Positions 16,857 through 25,578 of a stretch of 64,000 bases of DNA are shown in pieces. Position numbers and translations under genes: made by a program. The stretch comes from Ramlibacter aurantiacus. Lineage in GTDB: Bacteria; Pseudomonadota; Gammaproteobacteria; Burkholderiales; Burkholderiaceae_C. The DNA lies in assembly GCF_016722895.1 (NCBI RefSeq), contig NZ_JAEQNA010000012.1, forward strand, positions 34,904-98,903, read 5' to 3'. Numbering within the stretch: the stretch's first letter is position 1; every line of letters begins with the position of its first letter. The notes beneath the pieces were generated by a model. The model saw only the letters and a program-made list of their open reading frames with translations, was not told the DNA's origin and searched no databases.

Positions 16857-17813
16857 TCAGGCCTTGCCCAGGAGGCGTTTGATGCCCAGCCATTGCTGGG
16901 ACACAAAGCCGCTCCCGTAGTCGCGCCCCTGCTCGATCTGGTCGCGCACACCCGTGGGCTCCCAGCGCCGCTCGAAGTTGGCGGTGCCGAACAGCAGGTC
17001 CCACACCGGCAGCAGCACGGCGTAGTTGCAGCCGCCCAGGCTGCCCGGCCCGCGCGCCTCATGGCCCAGGCCCACGGCATGGTGCAGGCGATGGAAGCGC
17101 GGGCTGACCCAGAGTCGTTCACCCAGGCTGCCGAACCACAGGCGGACGTTGGCGTGCGAGAGGCTCTCGCTCAGCTGCGTGATGGCGACCACGGCCACGA
17201 ACTGGCCGGGCGCCACCCCGATGGCCTGCGCCAGCAGCACCAGCAGGCCATCGCGGACCAGGTCGTCGAGCAGGTGGTTGCGGTTGTCGCTCCACATCGT
17301 CATCTGGCGCTGCGAGTGGTGCAGCGCGTGCAGCGTCCACCACCAGCGCCAGCCGTGCTGGCCGCGATGGATCCAGTAGTCGGCGAAGTCGAACACCACC
17401 AGGTAGATCAGCAGGCTGGCCCACGCCGCATCGGTCACTCCCGGCCAGAGCTGGTCGAGGTGGAAGGTGCCCACACCGGCCGCGCCCAAGGTACCGAAGA
17501 GGGCATCGAACAGTGGATCGACCGTGAAGAACAGGCCCAGCCGGAACAGCCCCAGCCGATGCAGCAGCGTGTAGGCGACGTCGGTGCGCACCGCCCGCCG
17601 GTCGAGCATCGGTTCGACCGGCCGCCACCACTGCAGCGGCGCGATGACCACGAGCATCACCGCCAGCTGCAGCAGCCCGACCAGCAGCCAGCCCGTGGCG
17701 GCGAAGCCGTCTTCGAGCAGGTTGCCCATGCCGAACGCGAACAGCAGCGGCTGCACCACGGCTTCGAAGAGCGCCTGCTGCGCCGTCCCGAACACGTCCT
17801 CGATCCAGCTCAT
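16857..17813 (-). CDS. Sterol-desaturase / fatty-acid-hydroxylase superfamily membrane protein
   Basis: A 318-residue integral membrane di-iron protein. Hydrophobic segments lie around residues 40-60, 85-110 and 130-150. The histidine clusters that bind the diiron centre are visible: DYWIHRGQH, HALHHSQ and RFHRLHHA, with an additional conserved histidine in SHANV. Members hydroxylate or desaturate lipids or carotenoids; the substrate here is unknown. It follows the polysaccharide deacetylase gene by 3 bp and precedes the CinA-like gene by about 16 bp, suggesting one operon. Confidence 0.9.
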   Translation of the reverse strand: MSWIEDVFGTAQQALFEAVVQPLLFAFGMGNLLEDGFAATGWLLVGLLQLAVMLVVIAPLQWWRPVEPMLDRRAVRTDVAYTLLHRLGLFRLGLFFTVDPLFDALFGTLGAAGVGTFHLDQLWPGVTDAAWASLLIYLVVFDFADYWIHRGQHGWRWWWTLHALHHSQRQMTMWSDNRNHLLDDLVRDGLLVLLAQAIGVAPGQFVAVVAITQLSESLSHANVRLWFGSLGERLWVSPRFHRLHHAVGLGHEARGPGSLGGCNYAVLLPVWDLLFGTANFERRWEPTGVRDQIEQGRDYGSGFVSQQWLGIKRLLGKA

Positions 17814-17816
17814 CGT

Positions 17817-18626
17817 TCAACTCTTTCGCGCGATCCAGTCGCGCCACTGCGGATGTTCGCGCAGGGTGCGAAAGCAAAAGCCCCGGCTCTTGAGGCCGAC
17901 CACCAGGGGCTCCAGCACGGCCGGCGCCCAGGGGTCGCTGCGCGACCAGATGCCGAGGTGGGCGACCAGGATGTCTCCCGGGCGGACGCCGCGCAAGGCC
18001 TGGTCGAGCAGGGCCGCATTGGGGTGCGACTGGCTCGGCAGCTCGTCGCCCAGGAAACCCGTCGGGCTCCAGCCCACGTGGCCGTAGCCGCAGTCGCGCA
18101 TGGCCTGCACGAAGCGCGGCGAGGTCTTGCCCCCCGGGGCCCGGAACAGCGGCAGGGGCTTGCGCCCGGTCACCTGTTCCAGGCGGCGTGCGGCCTTGTC
18201 GATCTCGGCGCAGTAGCGTGCGGCGGTCCAGTCCTGCAGGCGGCCCTGATCGGGGCCGGCCGAGGCCTGCACCCGAAACCCTCCGCCGGGCAGGTCCGCG
18301 CGCCAGTAGACATGGTCGAAGGTGTGCGAAGCGAACTCGTGGCCCTCGGCGGCACGGGCACGCCACCAGGGCGCCCAGTGCTCGCCCAGGCTGCCGTCGC
18401 CGGTCTTGGTGCGCTCGTTGGCGGCAAAGAAAGTGACCTTGACCTGGTGCCGCGCCAGCACGTCCGCGATGAGCGGCGCGACGTCCATGTGGCCGGTGTC
18501 GAAGGTCAGGTAGACCGGCTTGGCGCAGGAGCCCTCGGCAGCCCAGGCCGCCGGCCACGCCGCCAGCAGCGCCGCGACCAGCAGCCGACGGTCAATGCCG
18601 GACGTGGTCGAGCGTCCAGACGCCAT
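17817..18626 (-). CDS. Polysaccharide deacetylase (NodB/CE4) family protein
   Basis: A 269-residue exported carbohydrate esterase family 4 protein. The N-terminus (RRLLVAALLAAWPAAWAAEG) is a signal peptide. NodB motifs seen: TFDTGH near residue 41 (general base Asp and a metal ligand), SHTFDH near residue 100 (metal-binding histidines), and FRAPGG near 163. These enzymes remove N- or O-acetyl groups from chitin-like, peptidoglycan or exopolysaccharide substrates; which one is not evident. The start overlaps the 3' end of the beta-propeller gene by 35 bp, indicating coupled expression. Confidence 0.88.
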   Translation of the reverse strand: MASGRSTTSGIDRRLLVAALLAAWPAAWAAEGSCAKPVYLTFDTGHMDVAPLIADVLARHQVKVTFFAANERTKTGDGSLGEHWAPWWRARAAEGHEFASHTFDHVYWRADLPGGGFRVQASAGPDQGRLQDWTAARYCAEIDKAARRLEQVTGRKPLPLFRAPGGKTSPRFVQAMRDCGYGHVGWSPTGFLGDELPSQSHPNAALLDQALRGVRPGDILVAHLGIWSRSDPWAPAVLEPLVVGLKSRGFCFRTLREHPQWRDWIARKS

Positions 18627-19638
18627 GGGGAGACTTTCCGACCGCCACCTGGCGGACCACCTGCCGGGTCTGGGTGTCGATCACGGTGAGCCGCCGGGCC
18701 CAGCGCGAGGTGACCAGCAGCAGCCGGCCGCCCGCCACCAGCTCCATGCAGTCGGGCCCGCCGGGTGCCGGCAGCGTGTCCACCACTTCGAGGGACTGCA
18801 GGTCGATCTTGGAGATGGTGTTGGCCACCCGGTTGCTCACGTACACGTGGCGGCGGTCGCCGGCCGAGCGGAAGGCGTGGGCGCCGGCGCCGGTCTTGAT
18901 GCGCCGGGTGACGCGCGGCTGCGGCCCGGTGAGGTCCCAGACCTCGACATGGTCGCCGCCGGTCATGCCCACCAGCAGGAAACGGTCGTCGGCCGTGCCG
19001 AACACGTCGGCCGGCATGGGGCCGGTCTTGGCCCGCCACTTGAGCGCCTGCGTGGCCAGGTCGATGGCGACGAGTTCGTCGCTGTCCTGCATGGTGACGA
19101 AGGCCGTGGTGCTGCGGCTGTCGATCCAGATGTGGCTGGGTGTCTTGCCGGTGGGGATGCGCCTGGCCAGCTGCAGGTCCTTGCCGTCCCACCGGTAGAG
19201 GTCCACATGATCGAGCCGGTTGGCGGCCGTCACGAACCACTTCATGTCGGGCGAGAAGCGCAGGTGGTAGGGATCGATGATGCCGCGGACGGTGCGCTGG
19301 ACCTCGGCCGTCCGCGGGTCGATGAAGGTGAGCGTGTCCGATTGCGCGTTGGCCACGATGACCGACTTTTCATCGGGCGTCATGTACAGGTGGTGGGGCT
19401 CCTTGCCGCTGGCGATGCGGCGCACCACTTTCCAGTCCCCGCCCGACGCGTCGATCACGCTGACGTCGGCGTCCTGGGAGTTGAGCACGAAGACGGGCGC
19501 GGACAGGCCGGCGATCGCAGGGGTGGCAGCCGGTGCCGGTGCCGCAGCCGGCCTGGCCGGTGCGGGTGGCGTCTGGGCGCTGGCGAACAAGGAGGCGGCT
19601 AGCCCCACGAAGACAGCGAACTGGCGAAGTTGAAGCAC
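18592..19638 (-). CDS. YncE-like / YVTN-type beta-propeller protein, exported
   Basis: A 348-residue protein starting at GTG 19638 with a signal peptide (LRQFAVFVGLAASLFASAQ), then an Ala/Pro-rich linker and a seven-bladed-propeller-like repeat region. Repeat units include VSVIDASGGD, SVIVANAQSDTLTFIDP, HVYVSNRVANTISKIDL and LTVIDTQTRQVVRQVAVG. Such periplasmic propellers (YncE, surface-layer YVTN proteins) bind partners or DNA, and no catalytic residues are apparent. It is the first gene of the run toward the deacetylase and desaturase genes, divergent from the hydrolase. The frame extends upstream to 19875 but lacks a sensible start there. Confidence 0.82.
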   Translation of the reverse strand: MLQLRQFAVFVGLAASLFASAQTPPAPARPAAAPAPAATPAIAGLSAPVFVLNSQDADVSVIDASGGDWKVVRRIASGKEPHHLYMTPDEKSVIVANAQSDTLTFIDPRTAEVQRTVRGIIDPYHLRFSPDMKWFVTAANRLDHVDLYRWDGKDLQLARRIPTGKTPSHIWIDSRSTTAFVTMQDSDELVAIDLATQALKWRAKTGPMPADVFGTADDRFLLVGMTGGDHVEVWDLTGPQPRVTRRIKTGAGAHAFRSAGDRRHVYVSNRVANTISKIDLQSLEVVDTLPAPGGPDCMELVAGGRLLLVTSRWARRLTVIDTQTRQVVRQVAVGKSPHGVWTLDHVRH

Positions 19639-19708
19639 GGGGCTGGGACGGTGCGTGGGGGTGCGCCAGTGTAGCCCGGCAGAAGCGGCGTTTCCGTAAC
19701 ATCGCGCG

Positions 19709-20482
19709 ATGGAACACACGGTGATCGACGGCGTGGCGCTCGAGGTACAGCGGGTGGGAAGCTCCGGTGCCCCGGCGCATGCGCCGCTCGTCTTTTTGCA
19801 CGAAGGCCTGGGCTCGGTGGCCATGTGGCGCGACTGGCCGGCCAGGCTGTGCCACGAGTCGGGGCGCCAGGGCATCGTCTATTCGCGCCGCGGCTACGGC
19901 GCATCCGATGGCGTGCCCGACGTGCGTGGCAAAGGCCGGCTCGGGGCCGACTACCTGCACCGGGAGGCGCTCGAGGTGCTGCCGGCCCTGCTGGCGCGGC
20001 TGGGACTGCAGAGCCCGGTGCTGGTGGGCCACTCCGACGGCGGCAGCATCGCCCTCATCCACGCGGCCGAACACCCGGTAGCCGCTTGCGTCGCGCTGGC
20101 CCCCCACGTCATCGTGGAAGACGTGTCGGTGCGCTCGATCGAGCAGGCCCGCGACGCCTTTCTGGGCGGCGACCTGCGCGAGCGGCTGGGGCGGTTCCAC
20201 CGCGATGTGGATGGCGCCTTCTGGCAATGGAACGACATCTGGCTCAGCCGCGAGTTCCGCGACTTCGACATTCGCCCGCTGTGCCGCCGCATCACCGCGC
20301 CGGTGCTGGCGATCCAGGGCGAACAGGACCCGTACGGCACGCTGCGCCAGATCGACGAGATCGCCCCCACGGCCGGGCGGCTGCAGAAGCTGGTGCTGCC
20401 GGATTGCGGGCACTCGCCGCACCGCGACCAGCCGGATCGGGCGACGGCCGCGATCAGGGACTTCCTGCAGACGATCGACTGA
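19709..20482 (+). CDS. Alpha/beta hydrolase
   Basis: A 257-residue alpha/beta-hydrolase-fold enzyme. Nucleophile Ser109 is in VGHSDGG, an oxyanion-hole stretch FLHEGLGS lies at about residues 29-36, the acid is likely in GEQDPYG, and the catalytic histidine is in CGHSPHRD near the C-terminus. The fold serves esterases, C-C hydrolases and others; the GHSDGG elbow recalls BphD/menaquinone-type hydrolases and prolyl-peptidase relatives, but substrate cannot be assigned. It is expressed divergently from the beta-propeller gene and convergently toward the pseudouridine synthase gene. Confidence 0.88.
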   Translation: MEHTVIDGVALEVQRVGSSGAPAHAPLVFLHEGLGSVAMWRDWPARLCHESGRQGIVYSRRGYGASDGVPDVRGKGRLGADYLHREALEVLPALLARLGLQSPVLVGHSDGGSIALIHAAEHPVAACVALAPHVIVEDVSVRSIEQARDAFLGGDLRERLGRFHRDVDGAFWQWNDIWLSREFRDFDIRPLCRRITAPVLAIQGEQDPYGTLRQIDEIAPTAGRLQKLVLPDCGHSPHRDQPDRATAAIRDFLQTID

Positions 20483-20499
20483 TTCGCCCCCCGGGGGCT

Positions 20500-21228
20500 T
20501 CAGTCCTTGCGCCCCGCCAGCTCGACCTCTTCCAGCGTGAGCCAGCGCCACTGCCCCGGCGGCAGGTCGGCCGGCAGCGCGAAGCGGCCGATGCGCGACC
20601 GATGCAGCGTCTCGACCCGGTTGCCGGCCGAGGCGACCATGCGCTTGACCTGGTGGTGCTTGCCTTCGGTGAGGGTCAGGCGCAGCGAGCGCTCCCCCGT
20701 GCGCTCGCAGGCCGCCGCGCGCACCGGGCGCGGCTCGTCCTCCAGGCGCACGCCGTCCAGCAGGCGCTGCACCTGCGCCGCCTCTACCGGATCGCGCGTG
20801 CCGACCTCGTAGACCTTGGGCACGTGGTGGCGCGGTGAACTCATGCGATGGATGAAGCTGCCGTCGTCGGTGAGCAGCAAGAGGCCGGTGGTGTCCTGGT
20901 CCAGGCGGCCGATGGCCTGCACGCCGTTCACCGCGCCCTTGTTGGGGCGCTGGCGCAAGGGCGCCGGCAGCAGCGTGTACACGCTGGGCCAGGCCGAGGG
21001 CTTTTGCGAGCACTCGGTGCCGGCCGGCTTGTGCAGCACCACGTAGGCCTGCCGCTGGTAGATCCAGGGCGCGCCGTGCACGCTGAAGTGCAGGCCCTGC
21101 GGCTCGACATCGGCCCACGGGTCGGTGCAGGGCACGCCTTCGAGCAGCACGTGGCCCTGCTCGATGAGGCCGGTGCAGACGCGGCGGGTGCCGAATCCCT
21201 GGGAAAACAACAGGTCCTGGAGTTGCAT
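20500..21228 (-). CDS. 16S rRNA pseudouridine synthase, RsuA/RluB/E/F family
   Basis: A 242-residue RNA-modifying enzyme. It has an N-terminal S4-like RNA-binding region (LLFSQGFGTRRVCTGLIEQG) and the catalytic domain motif GRLDQDTTGLLLLTDDG, whose aspartate attacks the target uridine, followed by KVYEV and EGKHHQVKRM. The best fit is RsuA (16S U516) because of the S4 domain plus compact length, but RluE/F-type activity cannot be excluded. The start at ATG 21228 is the natural N-terminus; the open frame continues to 21588 antisense to the lysR gene. Confidence 0.88.
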   Translation of the reverse strand: MQLQDLLFSQGFGTRRVCTGLIEQGHVLLEGVPCTDPWADVEPQGLHFSVHGAPWIYQRQAYVVLHKPAGTECSQKPSAWPSVYTLLPAPLRQRPNKGAVNGVQAIGRLDQDTTGLLLLTDDGSFIHRMSSPRHHVPKVYEVGTRDPVEAAQVQRLLDGVRLEDEPRPVRAAACERTGERSLRLTLTEGKHHQVKRMVASAGNRVETLHRSRIGRFALPADLPPGQWRWLTLEEVELAGRKD

Positions 21229-21253
21229 GGGGCGCGTATCGTACGCGCCGCCC

Positions 21254-22183
21254 ATGAGTGCGCTTTTCAACCTCGCCCGATTCGACCTGGTCTCCATCCG
21301 CCTGGTGGTCGACTGCGTGCAGCATGGCAGCCTCAGCGCCGCCGCGCGCGCATCGCACCTGGCCCTCGCCGCCGCCAGCCGCCGCATCCGCGACCTGGAA
21401 GACGCCGTGCGCGAGCCGCTGTTCGAGCGGCACGGGCGCGGCCTGCGGCCCACGCCCGCCGGCCGGGTGTTCGCCCGCCACGGGCTGGGCCTGCTGCAGG
21501 GCATGGAGCAACTCGCGGGCGAGCTGTCCGACCTGCGCCAGGGCATCGCCCGGCGCATCCGCCTGAGCGCCAATTCCGCGGCGATCAACGAGTTCCTGCC
21601 ACCGCTGCTGGCCCGCTACGCCCGCCAGGCCCGGCAGGTGCGGATCGAACTGGAGGAGCAGCTGTCCACCGGCGTGGTGATGGCGCTGCGCGAAGGCCGG
21701 GCCGATGTCGGCGTGTTCGCCGAAGGCCCCGACACCGAGGGCCTGCAGTGCCGCGTGTTCCGGCACGACCAGCTGGTGCTGGTGCTGCCGCAGGGCCACT
21801 CCCTGGCCGGTCGCGGCGCCCTGCCCTTCGCCGACGCGCTGGACGAAGACTGGATCACCCTCAGCGACGGCGCCGCCGTGGTGCTGAGGCAGCAGCAGGC
21901 GGCGCTGGCCGCCGGGCGGCCGCTGCGCATCCGCATGCAGGTGCGCAGCTTCGACGCGGTGTGTCACCTGGTGAGCTCGGGGCTGGGCATCGCCGTGCTG
22001 CCGCGCAACGCGGTCCGCCCCTTGCTCGCGCCCATGAAGCTGCGGGTTCGGCCGCTGTCGGACGAGTGGGCCTCGCGCGACCTGCTGGTCGCCACGCGCG
22101 CTGGCGCGGTCGAGCCGGCCGTCGGCGAGCTGGTGGACTTCCTGGCTTCCCCTGGCGCAGAAGCACGCGCCAAAAAGGTGTGA
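21254..22183 (+). CDS. LysR-family transcriptional regulator
   Basis: A 309-residue LysR-type regulator. The winged helix-turn-helix is in the first 65 residues (GSLSAAARASHLALAAASRRI, DLEDAVREPLFERHGRG). The effector-binding domain spans about 90-300 and includes LSTGVVMALREGRADVGVF. It lies just upstream of the CoA-transferase / HMG-CoA-lyase / Bug genes on the same strand and probably controls them in response to their substrate. A perfect palindrome of LysR-box shape lies between this gene and the CoA-transferase gene. Confidence 0.92.
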   Translation: MSALFNLARFDLVSIRLVVDCVQHGSLSAAARASHLALAAASRRIRDLEDAVREPLFERHGRGLRPTPAGRVFARHGLGLLQGMEQLAGELSDLRQGIARRIRLSANSAAINEFLPPLLARYARQARQVRIELEEQLSTGVVMALREGRADVGVFAEGPDTEGLQCRVFRHDQLVLVLPQGHSLAGRGALPFADALDEDWITLSDGAAVVLRQQQAALAAGRPLRIRMQVRSFDAVCHLVSSGLGIAVLPRNAVRPLLAPMKLRVRPLSDEWASRDLLVATRAGAVEPAVGELVDFLASPGAEARAKKV

Positions 22184-22226
22184 AGGAATCGTGGCGCGCA
22201 GCAGATTCATTCACACCTCCTCACGT

Positions 22227-22241
22227 TTCGCAAAGTGCGAA
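22227..22241. promoter_or_regulatory. Perfect palindrome, candidate LysR operator
   Basis: TTCGCA-AAG-TGCGAA is a perfect 15-bp inverted repeat and contains the T-N11-A layout typical of LysR-type binding sites. It lies 44 bp after the lysR stop and about 57 bp before the CoA-transferase start, where an activator site would be expected. Function is inferred from position and symmetry only. Confidence 0.5.
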
Positions 22242-22298
22242 GGCTCCGCTCACAACTTGGCAATGGACCGGGCCGGGCCGCGCCACCAAACTTCCGCC

Positions 22299-23522
22299 AT
22301 GGAATCACCTGCCTCCACCACCCTGGGCCCGCTGGCCGGATTGCGCGTGATCGAGATGGGCCAGCTCATCGCCGGTCCGTTCGCCGCCAAGACCCTGGCC
22401 GATTTCGGCGCCGATGTCATCAAGATCGAACCGCCCGCCACCGGCGACCCGCTGCGCGGCTGGCGGCTGCTGAAGAACGGCACCTCGGTCTGGTGGCAGA
22501 TCCAGTCGCGTAACAAGCGCTCGGTCACGCTGGACCTGAAGCAGCCTGAAGCCCAGGAGGTGGTGCGCAAGCTCGCGGCCGAGGCCGACGTGCTGATCGA
22601 GAACTTCCGCCCCGGCGCGCTGGAAGGCTGGGGCCTGGGCCCGGAGCGGCTGCAGGAGATCAACCCGCGCCTGATCGTGCTGCGCGTCAGCGGCTACGGC
22701 CAGACCGGCCCCTACCGCGACCGCCCGGGCTTTGGCGCCATCGGCGAGGCCATGGGCGGCCTGCGCCACCTCACGGCCGAGCCGGGCCGGGTGCCGGTGC
22801 GGGTGGGCGTGAGCATCGGCGACACCCTGGCCGCGCTGCACGGCGTCATCGGCATCCTGATGGCCCTGCACGAGCGCACCCGCTCCGGCCGCGGACAGGT
22901 GGTGGACATCGCGCTCTACGAGGCGGTGTTCAACTGCATGGAAAGCCTGCTGCCCGAGTACAGCGCCTTCGGCGCGGTGCGCGGACCGGCCGGCAGCGCC
23001 CTGCCCGGCATCGCGCCGACCAACGCCTACCGCTGCGGCGATGGCGGCTACGTGCTGGTCGCCGGCAACGGCGACAGCATCTTCAAGCGCCTGATGACCG
23101 TGATCGGGCGTGACGATCTCGGCCAGGACCCCGGCCTGGCGAACAACGCCGGCCGCGTCGCGCGGGTCGAGGAACTCGATGCCGCCATCGGCGCCTGGAC
23201 CGCAGGCCGCGGCGTCGACGAAGCGCTTGCGGCGCTGGAAGCCGCGGCGGTCCCCTCGGGCAAGATCTACACCGTGGCCGACATCGCCGCCGATCCCCAC
23301 TACCGCGCCCGCGGCATGCTGCAGGAGATCCAGCTGGACGACGGCGACCTGCTGACCATTCCCGGCGTGGTGCCCAAGCTCTCGCGCACCCCGGGCGGCC
23401 ACCATCGCAACGCGCCGCGACTGGGCCAGGACACCGAGGCCGTGCTGCGCGAGATCGGCCTGGACGACACGCAGATCGAGGCCCTGCGCAGCCGCGGAAT
23501 CATTCGCCCGGAGGCCGCATGA
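22299..23522 (+). CDS. CaiB/BaiF-type (class III) CoA-transferase
   Basis: A 407-residue family III acyl-CoA transferase. The N-terminal GLRVIEMGQLIAGPFAAK and DFGADVIKIEPP are characteristic, and the catalytic aspartate that forms the acyl-anhydride with CoA is Asp175 in SIGDTLAALHG. The stop overlaps the ATG of the HMG-CoA-lyase-like gene. With that partner, a likely reaction is succinyl-CoA-dependent activation of a branched dicarboxylate such as 3-hydroxy-3-methylglutarate, as in human SUGCT, but the substrate is inferred from context. An earlier in-frame ATG at 22263 is possible; 22299 gives the usual N-terminus. Confidence 0.9.
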   Translation: MESPASTTLGPLAGLRVIEMGQLIAGPFAAKTLADFGADVIKIEPPATGDPLRGWRLLKNGTSVWWQIQSRNKRSVTLDLKQPEAQEVVRKLAAEADVLIENFRPGALEGWGLGPERLQEINPRLIVLRVSGYGQTGPYRDRPGFGAIGEAMGGLRHLTAEPGRVPVRVGVSIGDTLAALHGVIGILMALHERTRSGRGQVVDIALYEAVFNCMESLLPEYSAFGAVRGPAGSALPGIAPTNAYRCGDGGYVLVAGNGDSIFKRLMTVIGRDDLGQDPGLANNAGRVARVEELDAAIGAWTAGRGVDEALAALEAAAVPSGKIYTVADIAADPHYRARGMLQEIQLDDGDLLTIPGVVPKLSRTPGGHHRNAPRLGQDTEAVLREIGLDDTQIEALRSRGIIRPEAA

Positions 23523-24457
23523 AGCGCATCTTCCTGAATGAAGTCGTCACCCGCGACGGCTTCCAGATCGAGCCCGAGTTCGTGCCGACCGACACCAAGG
23601 TGGCGCTGGTGGATGCCCTCAGCGAATGCGGCTACGCCAAGATCGAGGTCACGGCCTTCGTCTCGCCCAAGGCCATTCCCATGCTGCGCGACGCCGAGGA
23701 GGTGATGGGCCGCATCCGGCGCGTGCCCGGCGTGGAATACACGGTCCTGGTGCCGAACGTCCGCGGGGCCGAGCGCGCGCTCGAATCGAAGGCCGACGAG
23801 CTGAACCTGGTGATGTCGGTGTCCGAGATCCACAACCTGGCCAACCTGCGCATGACGCGCGACAAAAGCTTCGCCGCGCTGCGCGAGGTGGTCCGCACCG
23901 CCCAGCAGGGGCACACGCCGGTGAACGTGTCGTTGTCCACCGCCTTCGGCTGCCCGATGGCGGGCGAGGTGGCACAGCAGGACGTGATCGCCTGGGCCGA
24001 GCGCTACGCCGAACTGGGCGTGCGGGGCCTGACCATCTGCGACACCACCGGCATGGCCCACCCGGGCCAGGTCAGCCGCATGGCCGAGGCCTTGCAGCAG
24101 CGCTTCGGCCACCTGCAGCTGACCCTGCACTTCCACAACACGCGCGGCATGGGCCTGGCCAACGTGCTGGCCGCCGTGCAGTCGGGCATCGAGCGTTTCG
24201 ACGGATCGCTCGGCGGCCTGGGCGGCTGTCCCTACGCCCCCGGTGCCAGCGGCAACATCTGCAGCGAAGACACCGCCCACATGCTGCAGGAGATGGGCTA
24301 CGACACCGGCATCGACCTGCCGCGCCTGCTCCGGGTCGCGCGCCAGCTGCCCTCCATCGTCGGCCACGACGTGCCTGGCCAGGTGGCCAAGGCCGGCCGC
24401 AGCCGTGACCTGCATCCCGTGCCGGCGGCCGTGACCGAGCTGCTGGCTTCCGCCTGA
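23519..24457 (+). CDS. Hydroxymethylglutaryl-CoA lyase-like enzyme
   Basis: A 312-residue TIM-barrel lyase of the DRE-TIM metallolyase group. Seen: NEVVTRDGFQ near the start (metal/substrate-binding Arg-Asp), CDTTGMAHPGQ, LHFHNTRGMGLAN with metal-ligand histidines, and GGLGGCPYAPGASGN with the conserved active-site cysteine. HMG-CoA lyase cleaves HMG-CoA to acetyl-CoA and acetoacetate, and relatives cleave other 3-hydroxy-3-methyl acyl-CoAs. The ATGA overlap with the CoA-transferase gene argues for consecutive steps. The Bug-type binding protein gene follows 37 bp later. Confidence 0.9.
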   Translation: MKRIFLNEVVTRDGFQIEPEFVPTDTKVALVDALSECGYAKIEVTAFVSPKAIPMLRDAEEVMGRIRRVPGVEYTVLVPNVRGAERALESKADELNLVMSVSEIHNLANLRMTRDKSFAALREVVRTAQQGHTPVNVSLSTAFGCPMAGEVAQQDVIAWAERYAELGVRGLTICDTTGMAHPGQVSRMAEALQQRFGHLQLTLHFHNTRGMGLANVLAAVQSGIERFDGSLGGLGGCPYAPGASGNICSEDTAHMLQEMGYDTGIDLPRLLRVARQLPSIVGHDVPGQVAKAGRSRDLHPVPAAVTELLASA

Positions 24458-24494
24458 TCGAACCCCCTCGTTTTTCCTCCGGAGACATCGCACC

Positions 24495-25472
24495 ATGCAA
24501 CGACGCCCGTTCCTTCGCAGCGCGCTCCTCGCCGCCGCTGCCACCACCTTCGCCACGGTCGCCGCCGCGCAGGCGGCCTACCCGAACAAGCCCATCACGA
24601 TGATCGTGCCCAACCCGCCGGGCGGCATCGTCGACTCGTCGGCGCGGCTGGTGTCGGACTCGCTGGCCAAGGTGGTGGGCCAATCGGTGGTGGTGGACAA
24701 CCGCCCCGGCGGCAGCGGCAACGTGGCGTATGCGCACGTAGCCCGGGCGCCGGCCGACGGCTACACGCTGCTGGCGTCGTACTCGGCCTACCACGTGGGC
24801 AACCCCTCGCTCTCGCCCAAGCTGCCCTGGGCTCAGAAGGACCTGGCCCCGGTGGCGCTGGTGACCGCGGGCACCAACGTCATCGCGGTGCATCCGTCGG
24901 TGCCGGTGAACACGCTGCAGGAATTCATCGACTACATGAAGAAGAACCCGGGCAAGCTGAGCTATGCGTCGCAGGGCAACGGCTCGCTGGCGCACATCGG
25001 CACCGAGATGTTCAAGAGCCAGACCGGCACGCAGATGGTCCACATCCCGTACAAGGGCTCGGGCCCGGCCATCCAGGACGTGTTGTCGGGGCAGGTGCAG
25101 GTCTTCATCACCACGCCGCCGTCGGTGATGGGTCACATCCAGAGCGGCAAGCTCAAGGGCCTGGCCGTGACCGGCAAGACCCGCCACCCCAGCCTGCCCA
25201 ACGTGCCCACCACCGCCGAGGCCGGTCTCAAGGGGTTCGAGCTGGAAGCCTGGGTCGGCGTCTTCGCGCCGGCGGCGACCCCGGCCGACGTGGTGAACAA
25301 GCTCAGCGCCAGCATCCGCCAGGCGCTGGACCAGCCCGAAGCCAAGACCCGCGCGGCCGGCGCCGGCATCGAACTGCGCTACCTGCCGCCGCAGGCGCTG
25401 GAGGCGCAGGTCAAGCGCGAGACCGAGTTCTGGGCCGACATCATCAAGGCGGCGAAGATCACGGCGGATTGA
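24495..25472 (+). CDS. Tripartite tricarboxylate transporter (Bug family) substrate-binding protein
   Basis: A 325-residue periplasmic binding protein. The N-terminus MQRRPFLRSALLAAAATT is a signal peptide with a twin-arginine-like RRPFL stretch, followed by YPNKPITMIVPNPPGGIVD, the standard Bug family opening, and later IPYKGSGPAIQDVLSGQVQ. Bug proteins bind carboxylates for TctAB-type transporters; Burkholderiales encode very many, usually without the membrane subunits, as here. With the upstream CoA-transferase and lyase, the ligand is probably the acid those enzymes degrade. RBS: a GGAG stretch ten bases before the ATG. Confidence 0.92.
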   Translation: MQRRPFLRSALLAAAATTFATVAAAQAAYPNKPITMIVPNPPGGIVDSSARLVSDSLAKVVGQSVVVDNRPGGSGNVAYAHVARAPADGYTLLASYSAYHVGNPSLSPKLPWAQKDLAPVALVTAGTNVIAVHPSVPVNTLQEFIDYMKKNPGKLSYASQGNGSLAHIGTEMFKSQTGTQMVHIPYKGSGPAIQDVLSGQVQVFITTPPSVMGHIQSGKLKGLAVTGKTRHPSLPNVPTTAEAGLKGFELEAWVGVFAPAATPADVVNKLSASIRQALDQPEAKTRAAGAGIELRYLPPQALEAQVKRETEFWADIIKAAKITAD

Positions 25473-25545
25473 GGCCGGTTGGCCCACCAGCGAGCACAGC
25501 CGGACGGGTGTCGCCTCTTGTATCGCGAAGCCCTGCCCGTCAAAA

Positions 25546-25566
25546 TACACACCCACCCGTACACAC
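25546..25566 (+). promoter_or_regulatory. Direct TACACAC repeats upstream of vapBC
   Basis: TACACAC occurs twice, at 25546 and 25560, 14 bp apart, just ahead of the antitoxin start. Toxin-antitoxin modules are normally autorepressed by antitoxin binding to repeated sites in this position. The repeats are plausible operator half-sites, but no inverted symmetry is obvious. Confidence 0.3.
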
Positions 25567-25578
25567 ATGGAGTGAAGT

